Shown piece by piece: positions 50,326-59,818 of a stretch of DNA of 64,000 bases. Position numbers and translations under genes: made by a program. Each line of letters begins with the position of its first letter. Positions within the stretch are counted from its first letter, which is position 1. The stretch is from Anoxybacter fermentans (GTDB lineage: Bacteria > Bacillota > Halanaerobiia > DY22613). The stretch lies in assembly GCF_003991135.1 (NCBI RefSeq), contig NZ_CP016379.1, forward strand, positions 2,604,001 to 2,668,000, in the 5' to 3' direction. The notes beneath the pieces are model-generated. The model saw only the letters and a program-made list of their open reading frames with translations, did not search any database and was not told where the DNA came from.

Positions 50326-51144
50326 TTATCTTTTTATGTGTAAAATTTCTCTTGCTTCATCAGGTGTGGCAATTTCCCTACCCACCTCTTTAGCAATCCG
50401 GACAATCCGTTCCACTAATTGTGCATTACTTTCTGCCAGTACACCTTTACTGTAGTAAATATTATCCTCAAAACCAACCCGCACATGGCCTCCCATTATA
50501 ATAGCCATTACTGCAAGAGGTAATTCATAACGACCAATTCCAGCAACACTCCAGGTAGAACCCTCTGGAATCTTCCGTACCAGATGAAGCAAATCTTCTA
50601 CCTCTCCAGGAATTCCTCCGGGCACACCCATTACAAAATCAAAATGAAGAGGCGGTTCTATAAGACCTTTTTTTACCAATCTTAGAGCATTATTGATCAT
50701 TCCTACTTCAAATACTTCAATCTCAGGCTTTATACCCAGCTCTTTCATTCGTGATGCAAAAAATTCAATATATTCTGGCGAATTAAGAAATACATCATCA
50801 CCAAAGTTGACAGACCCGGTACTCAGTGTCGCCATCTCGGGTCTAAGATTTAAAGGTTGTATTCGTTCCTCAGCAGTCATTCCCACTGCCCCACCTGTAG
50901 ACGGCTGGATAATTGCTTTACACCCTTTAGCCTTAATCTTTTCTATCACTTCTCTAAAAACTTCTTCACTCTGAGTCGGATTTCCATTTTCATCCCGGAC
51001 ATGGAGATGAATAATTGAAGCACCTGCCTGCTCGGCATCATAAGCAGCCTGGGCCAGCTCATCGGGTGTTATAGGAAGATTAGGGTTTTGTTCTTTAGTT
51101 ACTTCCGCCCCACAAATAGCAGCAGTAATGATCAGTTTTTCCAA
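50326..51144 (-). CDS. kce: 3-keto-5-aminohexanoate cleavage enzyme (BKACE family)
   Basis: 272 residues. Zn site residues are in GASIIHLHVRDENGNPTQ (HxH) with an early glutamate in AAICGAEVTKEQNP; PSTGGAVGMTAEERIQPL and FVMGVPGGIPGEV are characteristic. With acetyl-CoA it converts 3-keto-5-aminohexanoate to acetoacetate and 3-aminobutyryl-CoA. It sits 14 bases after kal; the context strongly supports this member of the broad DUF849 family. Confidence 0.93.
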   Translation of the reverse strand: MEKLIITAAICGAEVTKEQNPNLPITPDELAQAAYDAEQAGASIIHLHVRDENGNPTQSEEVFREVIEKIKAKGCKAIIQPSTGGAVGMTAEERIQPLNLRPEMATLSTGSVNFGDDVFLNSPEYIEFFASRMKELGIKPEIEVFEVGMINNALRLVKKGLIEPPLHFDFVMGVPGGIPGEVEDLLHLVRKIPEGSTWSVAGIGRYELPLAVMAIIMGGHVRVGFEDNIYYSKGVLAESNAQLVERIVRIAKEVGREIATPDEAREILHIKR

Positions 51145-51158
51145 AAAAATTCCCCCCT

Positions 51159-51551
51159 TTATTTATTAAATCTCTGCCTTTCTTTGGGTACTACACAGGT
51201 ACCGCTAGCACGACAAACAAGTATCGGTTCAGGCAGAACTTCAGCAGCAGATTCATATTCAGCATCCTTTACAGAAGCAATTACCTTTCTTGCTTCAAAC
51301 TCCATCTTCCGTGATGTATTACCCACTTTGACAATTTTTCCGGTCGCTTCGATATAATCACCAGCATAAACAGGTGCTAAAAATTCTACATTATCATAAG
51401 CGACAAATAACCCCTCATCTCCATCGTGGCGAATCAAAAGTTCGGTTGCTACATCCCCGAACAATTGGAGCATCTTTGCACCATCCACCAGGTTCCCCGC
51501 ATAATGAGCATCCTGTGAACTCATCCGAACCCGAATCATAGCTTTTTCCAT
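51159..51551 (-). CDS. kal: 3-aminobutyryl-CoA ammonia-lyase
   Basis: 130 residues, hotdog fold ([40 protein letters not shown]). It removes ammonia from 3-aminobutyryl-CoA to give crotonyl-CoA in the lysine pathway. It is the first gene after the repeat pair that splits the operon; a GGGGGAATG-type site precedes the ATG. Confidence 0.92.
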   Translation of the reverse strand: MEKAMIRVRMSSQDAHYAGNLVDGAKMLQLFGDVATELLIRHDGDEGLFVAYDNVEFLAPVYAGDYIEATGKIVKVGNTSRKMEFEARKVIASVKDAEYESAAEVLPEPILVCRASGTCVVPKERQRFNK

Positions 51552-51575
51552 TCACATTCCCCCTTAATTAATATA

Positions 51576-51799
51576 TAATTATACTGCAAAAAGCTAATTT
51601 TGAGCGACATAGAAATTTTTCGCTAAACCATCTTGGCGAGATTTCCGACGAAATAAGGCCTCATCACAGGAGGTGATGAGCTAATCAAGGGCCAGGAGGG
51701 CCCTTTGATTAGGAAGCCTTATTTCGGCGGAAATCGAGCTTTAGTATGGTTCGAAAAATTTCTCAAGGAGTGAAAAATTAGCTTTTTGCAGTTTAACCA
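51576..51799 (+). repeat. Nested palindromic repeat, best-preserved full copy (224 bp)
   Basis: Termini AATTATACTGCAAAAAGC and GCTTTTTGCAGTTTAACCA. Arms TTTCCGACGAAATAAGGC and GCCTTATTTCGGCGGAAAT close two hairpins, CTCATCAC-AGGA-GGTGATGAG and TAATCAAGGGCC-AGGA-GGGCCCTTTGATTA. It is in tandem with a deleted copy and interrupts the lysine operon between the amidohydrolase and kal. Confidence 0.9.
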
Positions 51800-51803
51800 T
51801 ATA

Positions 51804-51992
51804 TGATTTTACTGCAAAAAGCTAATTTTGAGCGCTATTGAAATTTTTTGTTAAACCATCTTAACAAGATTTCAGTCGAAATAAGGCCTCATCACAGGAG
51901 GTGATGAGCTAATCAAGTTACTGAAATCGAGCTTTAGATGGTTCGAAAAATTTCTCAAGGAGCAAAAAATTAGCTTTTTGCAGTTTTAAACA
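51804..51992 (+). repeat. Nested palindromic repeat, one inner hairpin deleted (189 bp)
   Basis: It starts five bases after the previous copy. It keeps both termini and the first inner hairpin, then jumps from GCTAATCAAG directly to TTACTGAAATCGAGC, so the second hairpin and one side of the outer stem are gone. It ends next to the amidohydrolase stop codon. Confidence 0.88.
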
Positions 51993-51993
51993 T

Positions 51994-53529
51994 TTATTCT
52001 TTCTCAAATACAATTTTTCCTTCAACAATGGTCATTTCAACCTGAATTTGATCAATTTCTTCCGGTTTAGTAGTCAGTGGATTTTGATCTAAAATTGTCA
52101 AATCTGCATATTTACCCACCTTAATCGTTCCCCGTTCCTTCTCTTCAAAGACAGAATATGCCGGATTGATGGTAAAAAGTTTTAAAGCTTCTAAAGCATC
52201 CAGTCTTTCCTCCGGATTTGAATGGGTCATAGCACCTTGAATACCAACAAGCGGGTTCATAGGTGTAACGTCGCTATCAGACCCACCAGCAATGATTCCT
52301 CCAGCTCTTACAATTGAGCAGAAGGGGTTTGATCTTAAGGCCCGTGCCTGGCCCAGACGGTGACCATACATTCCGCTACCGCCCCAATAGTACTCAAAGG
52401 CAGGTTGCATAGAAAGAATAATTCCCAGATTTACCGCGCGTTTAATCTGTTCTTTAGTCGGTAATTCAAAATGCTCCAGTCGATGTCTGGCATCAGAACG
52501 CGGGTACTTTTTCTGTGCCAATTCATGAGCGGTCAAAATCTGTTCAATAGCCCGTTCTCCAAGAACATGTACCGAAACCTGTAGTTCTGCCCGGTAGGCC
52601 TCTTCTACAAATTGATTCACCGTTTCCTGATCATAATAAAGCACCCCATTGTTACCCGGATCATCACTATAGTCCTCAAATAAAGCTGCTGTCCGGGAAG
52701 TAAAAGAACCATCAAGTATAATACATCCACCGATTCGGGGTAATCCGGTTTTTTTGACTTTTTCAATCTCCATAGTTTGATGCCAGATAACAACATGCAC
52801 GGGTAATTCATTTTTAACTTTAAGTAAAACTTCCACATCTTTATCATTAAAAAGCTGGCCACCTTCCAGGGCATGAATGGTGGTAATTCCAACTTTAACG
52901 GCAGCTTCAGCAGCCATATGGGCAGCCCTAATTCTCATCTCTTCAGGAATGATATTCAATACCCTATTACGTACATAAGAATTGGCAGCCTTTCGCATAA
53001 ACCCCGATGGTAGGCCATATGTATCTTTTTCTACTCCTTCAAGATCTAAAGGAACTTTTATAAGCTCCATCATTTTGGTATTAATCACACAGGAATGGGA
53101 ATCTACCCGATTGATAAAAACCGGATTATGAGGAGCAACATCATCCAGCTCTTCACGTGTAGGTAGTCTCTCTTCTTTAAAACGGTTGGTATCTAAGCCC
53201 GAAGCCAGGATTAATTCTCCTGGCTTTTGAGCCTTTGCTTTATTACGAATCCTTGCCAATACTTCTTCTAAAGAATCAGCATCATTAAGACGAATCCCCA
53301 GCATATTTAACCCTGTTCCTATAAGATGAACATGAGCATCAGAAAAACCCGGTACCACAGTCTTACCCTTTAGATCTATTACCTCTCCTCCATGGTTCAT
53401 ATTCAATATCTTTTCGTTAGTACCCAGGGCAACTATTTTACCATCTTTGATTGCTAGAGCCTCTGCTTTTGGCTGAGATTCCTCCAGAGTAATAATTATA
53501 CCATTAATTAAAATTTTATCGAGCCTCAC
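51994..53529 (-). CDS. Amidohydrolase family protein (YtcJ-like)
   Basis: 511 residues, full length. Metal-binding region VPGFSDAHVHLIGTG, then VSVHVLGERAIEQIL, RHRLEHFELP and the aspartate in GGSDSDVTPMNP; the C-terminus KVGKYADLTILDQNPL is the usual composite-domain ending. The family hydrolyses N-acyl or cyclic amide substrates; substrate unknown. It lies 16 bases after kamE in the lysine operon, so a role in freeing lysine or an acyl-derivative is possible but speculative. Confidence 0.85.
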   Translation of the reverse strand: MRLDKILINGIIITLEESQPKAEALAIKDGKIVALGTNEKILNMNHGGEVIDLKGKTVVPGFSDAHVHLIGTGLNMLGIRLNDADSLEEVLARIRNKAKAQKPGELILASGLDTNRFKEERLPTREELDDVAPHNPVFINRVDSHSCVINTKMMELIKVPLDLEGVEKDTYGLPSGFMRKAANSYVRNRVLNIIPEEMRIRAAHMAAEAAVKVGITTIHALEGGQLFNDKDVEVLLKVKNELPVHVVIWHQTMEIEKVKKTGLPRIGGCIILDGSFTSRTAALFEDYSDDPGNNGVLYYDQETVNQFVEEAYRAELQVSVHVLGERAIEQILTAHELAQKKYPRSDARHRLEHFELPTKEQIKRAVNLGIILSMQPAFEYYWGGSGMYGHRLGQARALRSNPFCSIVRAGGIIAGGSDSDVTPMNPLVGIQGAMTHSNPEERLDALEALKLFTINPAYSVFEEKERGTIKVGKYADLTILDQNPLTTKPEEIDQIQVEMTIVEGKIVFEKE

Positions 53530-53545
53530 GGCAACAATCTCCTTT

Positions 53546-54292
53546 CTACTTATTTAGCCTCTCAGCCAGTGTCTGGACAATATAGGATGCCACTTCAGGT
53601 GGAAGTGTCCCGGCTCCAAATCCAGCATCAAATCCCAATTCCAATGCCAGTTCATGAGTAATCCGCGGCCCACCTACAATTAGAATAAACCGATCTCTTA
53701 ACCCTTCTGCATCCAATAAATCTACCAGATGGGTTAAATTATGGATATGAACATTTTTCTGGGTAACTACCTGAGAGACCAGAATGGCATCTGCATTAAC
53801 TTCCACCGCTTTTTTGATCAGTTCCTCATTGGGAACCTGGGAACCCAGGTTATAAGCATTTATTTCAGGATAACGTTCCAAACCGTACTCACCTGCATAC
53901 CCTTTCATATTCATAATGGCATCCAAACCAACAGTATGGGCATCGGTTCCAGTACAGGCGCCGACTACCGTTACCTTCCGGCCAATCTTTTCACGAATAA
54001 ATTCATTAATCTCATAAAAATCCATTACCTCAGTTTCCACTTTCGCCACCTGAATCTGGGTCATATCTACAGAATGACGACACTTACCGTATACCACAAA
54101 AAATGTAAAACCAATCCCCAGATCATTCATATAAACCACATTTACATCATCTAAACCCATTTTGTTAGCCAGAATTTTAGCCGCTTCCTTGGCCTCTTCT
54201 CCGGCAGGAACAGGTAGAGTAAAACTGAGTTGAACAGCACCATCATTTAATGTATCACCATAAGGCCGAACATTTTTCAGATCAATATTCAT
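53546..54292 (-). CDS. kamE: Lysine 5,6-aminomutase beta subunit
   Basis: 248 residues. The cobalamin-binding motif DAHTVG gives D117-x-H119-x-x-G122, and the lysine 11 residues after the histidine (K130) corresponds to the PLP-binding lysine of the known beta subunit. The C-terminal half is the Rossmann B12 domain. With KamD it moves the terminal amino group of beta-lysine or D-lysine using adenosylcobalamin and PLP. Start overlaps the kamD stop by one base. Confidence 0.95.
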   Translation of the reverse strand: MNIDLKNVRPYGDTLNDGAVQLSFTLPVPAGEEAKEAAKILANKMGLDDVNVVYMNDLGIGFTFFVVYGKCRHSVDMTQIQVAKVETEVMDFYEINEFIREKIGRKVTVVGACTGTDAHTVGLDAIMNMKGYAGEYGLERYPEINAYNLGSQVPNEELIKKAVEVNADAILVSQVVTQKNVHIHNLTHLVDLLDAEGLRDRFILIVGGPRITHELALELGFDAGFGAGTLPPEVASYIVQTLAERLNK

Positions 54293-55860
54293 TATTTTAC
54301 GCCTCCTTTTAACAGGCTAAAGAATGGGTTATAATAACGGTCAGCCTTTTTGACTACACCGTCTAAGCCCTTCCCACCTGTGAGGGAACGTTTAATATCA
54401 GCAAACATTCCTTTTTCAATGGCCCGTACCAGGCCCATCTCAGCAATTTCTTCAAGCATTGTCACAGCCTTTTTAAGAACGTATTGAGCCCGCTTCTGGA
54501 TCTTTCCATTAGGCTTAAACATGATCTCATCACCTAAATGGCGGGCATTATTGAAGATATATTTAGCATTCTCAATTGAGAGCGCCCGGTCCTGTAAAAA
54601 TGGAGTATGAATTGCTTCAGTAAGCATTCCCAGAAGCTGAATATGCTGACCTGTCAATACTCCGGTTAAGTTGAACATAGCATCCATTATATGACCTTTG
54701 AAAATATTTCCTGTCATATATTTAGTTGGCGGCATATATTTTAATGGCGCTTTAGGGAAGATCTCCCGTGCCATCTGAGCCTGAGCAATCTCCATCAAAA
54801 GCCCATCTTCTAAATCAGGGTTCATCTCAAAGGCATGTCCCAATCCCATCTGCTCTTCCGGTAGATTGGAATTTAACGCCATTTGCTCATTAATTAACTG
54901 AGACGCAAGAACAGTATGGGCTTCTTCTACCGCATCAGCAGTAGTTAAATAGTTATCCTCACCTGTATTGATAATAATCCCTGCCACTGCATTGATCATA
55001 CGACTAAAGTGCTGATCTATAAATGTCCGCTTCATGTTAATATCTCTAAAGAGGATTCCATACATAGCATCATTGAGCATCACATCCAGACGCTCAATAG
55101 CACCCATTGCTGCAATCTCAGGCATACAAAGCCCGGAACAATAATTACATAAATGAATATATCTACCAACCTCTTCACTAACTTCATCTAAAGCCTTTCG
55201 CATAATTCTGAAATTTTCCTGGGTAGCATAGGTTCCACCAAAACCTTCAGTAGTTGGGCCATAGGGTACATAGTCCAATAGGCTCTGAGCAGTCGTCCGG
55301 ATTACGGCAATAATATCAGCCCCCTGCTTTGCAGCCGCCTGGGCCTGGATTACATCCTCATAAATATTACCGGTAGCAACAATAACATAAATCAGAGGAG
55401 TACTGCCTATTCCCAGCTTAGCCTGTAAATCTTCTCTCTTTTTTCGCTGGCTAATAATATGTTCTATCATTTTGCTAGCTTCAGCATCAATTACCTGCTT
55501 AATCTCTGCATCATTTCCAGGAGGAATCTCAAGTAAATTAAGTTCACCCCGTCCTACTGCTTCTGCAACTTCCTGGGCTGTCATATTTTTAGCCACCATA
55601 GCATTACCCATCCAGTAAGCTATCCCTTTATCTAATTCTCCACCCTTATGAACCTGGTCTACTACCACATTGGGTAATGGTACATCCTGATGATCAACAC
55701 CATCCACACCCAAAAGACGTACAACTGTTCGCTCTACAGCAACGGTAGTATTAGGTTCAATTATCTCCTCATACACCCTGGCTGCAATTTTACGGGCAGC
55801 TTCACGACCGCGATCAATCAGATTTTGATCTAGATTTAGTTTTTTCTCCATCTCACACAC
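54292..55860 (-). CDS. kamD: Lysine 5,6-aminomutase alpha subunit
   Basis: 522 residues, the usual length. Conserved pieces include VERTVVRLLGVDGVDHQ near the start, YGPTTEGFGGTYATQENFR and PLKYMPPTKYMTGNIFKGH. It forms the TIM-barrel catalytic subunit that holds adenosylcobalamin with KamE. Placed nine bases downstream of the KamC-like ATPase gene. Confidence 0.95.
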   Translation of the reverse strand: MCEMEKKLNLDQNLIDRGREAARKIAARVYEEIIEPNTTVAVERTVVRLLGVDGVDHQDVPLPNVVVDQVHKGGELDKGIAYWMGNAMVAKNMTAQEVAEAVGRGELNLLEIPPGNDAEIKQVIDAEASKMIEHIISQRKKREDLQAKLGIGSTPLIYVIVATGNIYEDVIQAQAAAKQGADIIAVIRTTAQSLLDYVPYGPTTEGFGGTYATQENFRIMRKALDEVSEEVGRYIHLCNYCSGLCMPEIAAMGAIERLDVMLNDAMYGILFRDINMKRTFIDQHFSRMINAVAGIIINTGEDNYLTTADAVEEAHTVLASQLINEQMALNSNLPEEQMGLGHAFEMNPDLEDGLLMEIAQAQMAREIFPKAPLKYMPPTKYMTGNIFKGHIMDAMFNLTGVLTGQHIQLLGMLTEAIHTPFLQDRALSIENAKYIFNNARHLGDEIMFKPNGKIQKRAQYVLKKAVTMLEEIAEMGLVRAIEKGMFADIKRSLTGGKGLDGVVKKADRYYNPFFSLLKGGVK

Positions 55861-55868
55861 CCCTTTTC

Positions 55869-57524
55869 TTAAACTTTTCCATCTAACTCTTTGAGTGCAT
55901 CTTTAATAATTTGCTCAGGCAATCCAAGCAAAGCTGCAACCCGGATTGCGTCCCGGGCTATTTCATTATTGGCCTCAGCTTCTATAAGATGATAATCCAT
56001 AAGTTGATTGATAATATCCAATGATACTTTTCCCTCCATTTGATATTTTTTCAGTAATAACTTATATTTCTCCCGATCTAAGCCTTTAACCTTTAAATGC
56101 CGCACCCCCTGAACATTGGTCAATATTGCAAAATGGGTAGTCAGAATAGTAATGGCAGGAGAATCAAGTAAATATTTGATAATCGCTTTACCTAAAGCTC
56201 CTCCTTCTTCCGGATTAGTTCCCCGGGCCAGCTCATCGATTAGATAAAGACCCGGCCTATCTTTTAAAGGCAAAGCCTGATTTAAACCCACAATTTCCTG
56301 TCCAAAGGTACTCAAATCCCCTTTGGTCTGATCATCATCCACTGAAAAATAAATAAATTCCCTCAAACTAAACCGCATCTCTTCTGCCGGAACATAGAGT
56401 CCATACTGGGCCATAGCGGTCAAAAGACCAACCATTCGTAAATTGAGAGTTTTTCCTCCCATATTGGGACCGGTAATCACTGTAACTCCTCTTTTTAATG
56501 TTAAATCAATGGGAGTGTATTCATCCCCACGTTCTTTAACCTCTGCTTCGACCAGTAGATGACGACCTCTCAGGATCTGGATCATATTTTCATCGATCCG
56601 TACAGGTGGTACACATTGATGTTTCAAGGCATACTCTACCTTTGCCAGCATCCAGTCCAGTTCGCCCAGTCTCTGTTGATTTTTCTGCAGGCAATCAACA
56701 TAATTTCTGATCTTCTGGCTTAATTCAGCTAATACACGTTTGGAAATTTGCTCTTCTTCTATGTTTAACTGTTCGAGCTCATTTTCGAGTTTCTGGACTG
56801 CTGGCCCTGGAATCCACTTATAAAAACAGGTACTAAAGCTTTCTCTTTCCAACCTCAGATCGCTGCGGGAATTTAAATATTCTAAAAGTTCTGTATCTCC
56901 CTTACTGACCATCACTTCTCCCGAAGCAGGAATCGTTCTTCCTAACCTACTCTCCAATTCCGCCAACATTTCTCTTTTCAGCCGGCGAACCCTCTGTTGA
57001 AGTTCATTTTTTTCCCTGCGAACCCGGGCCAGTTCCCTGTCATATTCATCCCGTAGATAAAACCTCTCTGTCTCAATACCACCCGGGTTTAACAGTTCCC
57101 AAAGCCGGTCCAATGGATCAATTTTTAAAATCGGCTCTAGTAACATATCACGATTGTAAAGTTTCATTTTTACAATCGATTTTAATTTTTTCCAAATCTT
57201 CCGGGTAATCACCAGGTTTGCTTTAATCTCAAAACATTCCCCTTCATTTAAACTCTCACCTTTAGCCAACCGTTCCAGAATCCCATGAATATTTTTTAAC
57301 TCAGCCAGAAGGGGGCGTATCTTTTTCACAAGGTCTGTCCTTTCTCCCAACTCAAGCCAGAAGGTTAACCGTCTCGTCATTTGATCAAATTTTTCTTCAT
57401 CACCCGGGAGAAAGGGTTGGATGGATCTTTTTACCCTCTGGCCCTGCGGAGAACAGGGATTGATTTTTGAAAAAACCTCTGTAAAACCCAGACGATCCGC
57501 CGTATCAAGAATGAAAAACATCAA
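55869..57524 (-). CDS. kamC: MutS-related ATPase, probable lysine 5,6-aminomutase reactivase
   Basis: 551 residues. The C-terminal half is a MutS-type ATPase: VTVITGPNMGGKTLNLRMVG (Walker A), SVDDDQTKGDLSTFGQEIVG, YLIDELARGTNPEEG (Walker B) and ITILTTHFAILTN. The N-terminal half is helical with a coiled-coil-like middle (about 170-270) and lacks MutS mismatch-recognition domains. Together with the upstream P-loop gene it matches the KamB/KamC pair found with KamDE and thought to reactivate the B12 mutase. It overlaps kamB by 4 bases. Confidence 0.85.
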   Translation of the reverse strand: MMFFILDTADRLGFTEVFSKINPCSPQGQRVKRSIQPFLPGDEEKFDQMTRRLTFWLELGERTDLVKKIRPLLAELKNIHGILERLAKGESLNEGECFEIKANLVITRKIWKKLKSIVKMKLYNRDMLLEPILKIDPLDRLWELLNPGGIETERFYLRDEYDRELARVRREKNELQQRVRRLKREMLAELESRLGRTIPASGEVMVSKGDTELLEYLNSRSDLRLERESFSTCFYKWIPGPAVQKLENELEQLNIEEEQISKRVLAELSQKIRNYVDCLQKNQQRLGELDWMLAKVEYALKHQCVPPVRIDENMIQILRGRHLLVEAEVKERGDEYTPIDLTLKRGVTVITGPNMGGKTLNLRMVGLLTAMAQYGLYVPAEEMRFSLREFIYFSVDDDQTKGDLSTFGQEIVGLNQALPLKDRPGLYLIDELARGTNPEEGGALGKAIIKYLLDSPAITILTTHFAILTNVQGVRHLKVKGLDREKYKLLLKKYQMEGKVSLDIINQLMDYHLIEAEANNEIARDAIRVAALLGLPEQIIKDALKELDGKV

Positions 57525-58576
57525 TCAGGCCTCCCGATGAGAATACTTTTACCCAACACCAGATCCAGAATGGGGATATTCTTCAACTGTCGAGCCAGAG
57601 ATGTACATAATTCATCCGGATCGAGCTGACCCCCCTGGGGTGTTGTACTATTTACCGTCACCGCTACCAACTGGATCGGTTTAAGCACCTGAACTATACC
57701 ACCTCGGCTCAAAAAACGATTAAACGTGCGGGGTTTTAAAAAGATTCGGGTTCCGTCCCGGACAATAATCTTCAAATTATATACTTCTCCTACCTCTTTT
57801 TCCAGAGATGTCAAAAACCCTTCCGTTAAAGCTCCTCCTAAAACCAGTGCCTGGGTATCCTCATTAATGGCATCGACAATTTTTTCTATCCCCATAAGGG
57901 CAGTGACCATCTCAATTGGCTTAACTTCATAATTATTTGAAATGACACCACCATTATATTTTTCAATTACATCCCAGCAAATCTTTGCCATTCTCTCATC
58001 TTCCACCGCAGGCAGGCAAAAACAACCAACCTGATAGACTGTCTTTTCTACCACAGTCCGGATATCTGGCCCGATTACAGCTCCTGTAGCAAGAATCACA
58101 CCATCTGTGATAGAAGGAGCAGCAGAACTGGAACGGTTTATAGCACCATCAACCAATATCAGATCCACTTCTTTAAACATCAGTTCAATGACCTTTTTAA
58201 TTTGAGAATGGCTGCGGGGACCAACAAGTTCAACAAAGCCATCCTCCATTGCTTCATAAATATAGACCCCACCAAGAACAGTTTTAATCCCGGTATCAGC
58301 CAATACCTGTGCCCTGAGATTGGTTTTTTCAAGGGCACGCTGGGCTGTAGCAAAAAGAGTTCCCACTGTCACCTGAATCTGCGGTTTATCTGCTGCCGAT
58401 AATGCATCCAACCGTTCCCCATCCCGGCCGATGGAGGTTAAGCCCAATCTAATTCCTTCCCTTTCTGCTCTCTGAATCAAATGGGTCAAAGTCACTGTCT
58501 TCCCTACATTTTTTGCCATCCCAACAATAGCAATAGTCTTAAGCCCCCTCCGGAGAATATTCTCAAGAATATTCAC
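57521..58576 (-). CDS. kamB: P-loop protein, probable lysine 5,6-aminomutase reactivase subunit
   Basis: 351 residues. The P-loop AIVGMAKNVGKTVTL lies near residue 17, and LILVDGAINRSSSAAPSITDG resembles a Walker-B region. The remaining fold is not recognised. It always travels with the MutS-like ATPase in aminomutase operons (family knowledge); a chaperone-like exchange of inactive cobalamin is inferred. It follows kdd by 20 bases. Confidence 0.8.
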   Translation of the reverse strand: MNILENILRRGLKTIAIVGMAKNVGKTVTLTHLIQRAEREGIRLGLTSIGRDGERLDALSAADKPQIQVTVGTLFATAQRALEKTNLRAQVLADTGIKTVLGGVYIYEAMEDGFVELVGPRSHSQIKKVIELMFKEVDLILVDGAINRSSSAAPSITDGVILATGAVIGPDIRTVVEKTVYQVGCFCLPAVEDERMAKICWDVIEKYNGGVISNNYEVKPIEMVTALMGIEKIVDAINEDTQALVLGGALTEGFLTSLEKEVGEVYNLKIIVRDGTRIFLKPRTFNRFLSRGGIVQVLKPIQLVAVTVNSTTPQGGQLDPDELCTSLARQLKNIPILDLVLGKSILIGRPD

Positions 58577-58596
58577 TTATTCTCACCTCAATTTCT

Positions 58597-59634
58597 CTAC
58601 ACATAAAGTTGTGTAAATACCTCCCGCAAGGCCGGATTTTCCCGAAGGGTCTCTAGAGCAATCTCAGCATGATTTTTCGTATATCCATTACCGATTATCA
58701 TGGTTACATCTTTACCAACACCTTCAGCCCCCAGGGCAGCAGCGGTAAAACTGGTCGCCATACTGAAGAAATAAATCAACCCTTCATCTCTGGTAGCAAG
58801 AATAGAAGCCATCTCAGTTTTAGGAATATTTACACAATTGATAGTTATATCAGCCATCTTGCCATCGGTTACAGCTGAAACTTTCTCCAATACTTCCACC
58901 GCATTTGTAGCATCTGCCTGAATAATCTCATCAGCCAGATTTAATTTCCGGATCCGTTCACAACCTTCATCACTATATTCCAGAGCAATCACTTTACCGG
59001 TTACACCGGCCATCTTTTTTGCCTGATGGAGACAAAGTAGACCCGATTTTCCACCTGCACCAATAATCAATACCGTATTACCAGGCTTGACCAATTTACA
59101 GGTCTGGGCAGGAGCACCAGCCACATCTAAAACTGCCAGAGCCAGGGTCTCACTCATATCTTCCGGTAGTTTGGCATAAATACCGCTTTCAAATAAAATA
59201 GCTTCTCCTTTTATATGAACCTGATCGATCTCAGGTTTGACTTCTAAAATCTCATAAATCTTCAACGGAGTCAGAGATAAAGAGACCAGAGTGGCAATTT
59301 TATCGCCCACCTTTAGATCAATTTTACCCTGCAAAGCGGGGCCAATTTCTTTTACCTCACCCACCAACATTCCACCAGAACCGGTAACGGGATTATGGTG
59401 CTTTCCTCTTTCTTCAACGATTTCCAGTATTCTGGCTTTAATCTTTTCTATATCACCCCCGGCTTCCTCTTTAATCTGGGTAAAGCTGGCTGAATCGATA
59501 TTTAAAGTCTTTACGTCGATTAAAATCTCATTATCATAAATCTCCATTGTGTTATCAATCTTCCATGCCGGTTGTGGCAAAGTTCCTTTTGGCTCAATAA
59601 CTCGATGTGTACCGTATTTACATCCTTTTTTCAT
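58597..59634 (-). CDS. kdd: L-erythro-3,5-diaminohexanoate dehydrogenase
   Basis: 345 residues from the ATG at 59634, eight bases after GAGGGGGG; the earlier ATG at 59640 and 59652 are too close to or upstream of it. Motifs: GCKYGTHRVIEPKGTLPQPAW, KHHNPVTGSGGMLVGEVKEIG, and the NAD-binding TVLIIGAGGKSGLLCLHQAKK. It oxidises 3,5-diaminohexanoate to 3-keto-5-aminohexanoate with NAD. First gene of the operon, behind a sigma-54 promoter. Confidence 0.94.
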   Translation of the reverse strand: MKKGCKYGTHRVIEPKGTLPQPAWKIDNTMEIYDNEILIDVKTLNIDSASFTQIKEEAGGDIEKIKARILEIVEERGKHHNPVTGSGGMLVGEVKEIGPALQGKIDLKVGDKIATLVSLSLTPLKIYEILEVKPEIDQVHIKGEAILFESGIYAKLPEDMSETLALAVLDVAGAPAQTCKLVKPGNTVLIIGAGGKSGLLCLHQAKKMAGVTGKVIALEYSDEGCERIRKLNLADEIIQADATNAVEVLEKVSAVTDGKMADITINCVNIPKTEMASILATRDEGLIYFFSMATSFTAAALGAEGVGKDVTMIIGNGYTKNHAEIALETLRENPALREVFTQLYV

Positions 59635-59682
59635 TACCATGACCCCCCTCAAAATATATGCAATTTCTAAACAATTTAAACA

Positions 59683-59698
59683 TGCAAATTACGTGCCA
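59683..59698 (-). promoter_or_regulatory. Sigma-54 (-24/-12) promoter of the lysine operon
   Basis: On the minus strand TGGCACGTAATTTGCA: the TGGCAC (-24) and TTGCA (-12) elements with the standard 5-base spacing. It is about 50 bases upstream of the kdd start, giving a leader of roughly 40 bases. Confidence 0.85.
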
Positions 59699-59818
59699 GC
59701 TTTTCATAAAAGGTAAGTATTGCTCACCACTTTGAAATTTCTAAGTTTATTTAGGCTATTTTATGATTTATTTATGATTTTATTCCAGGTTGAAAAAATT
59801 ACAGGATTGAATTTTATA

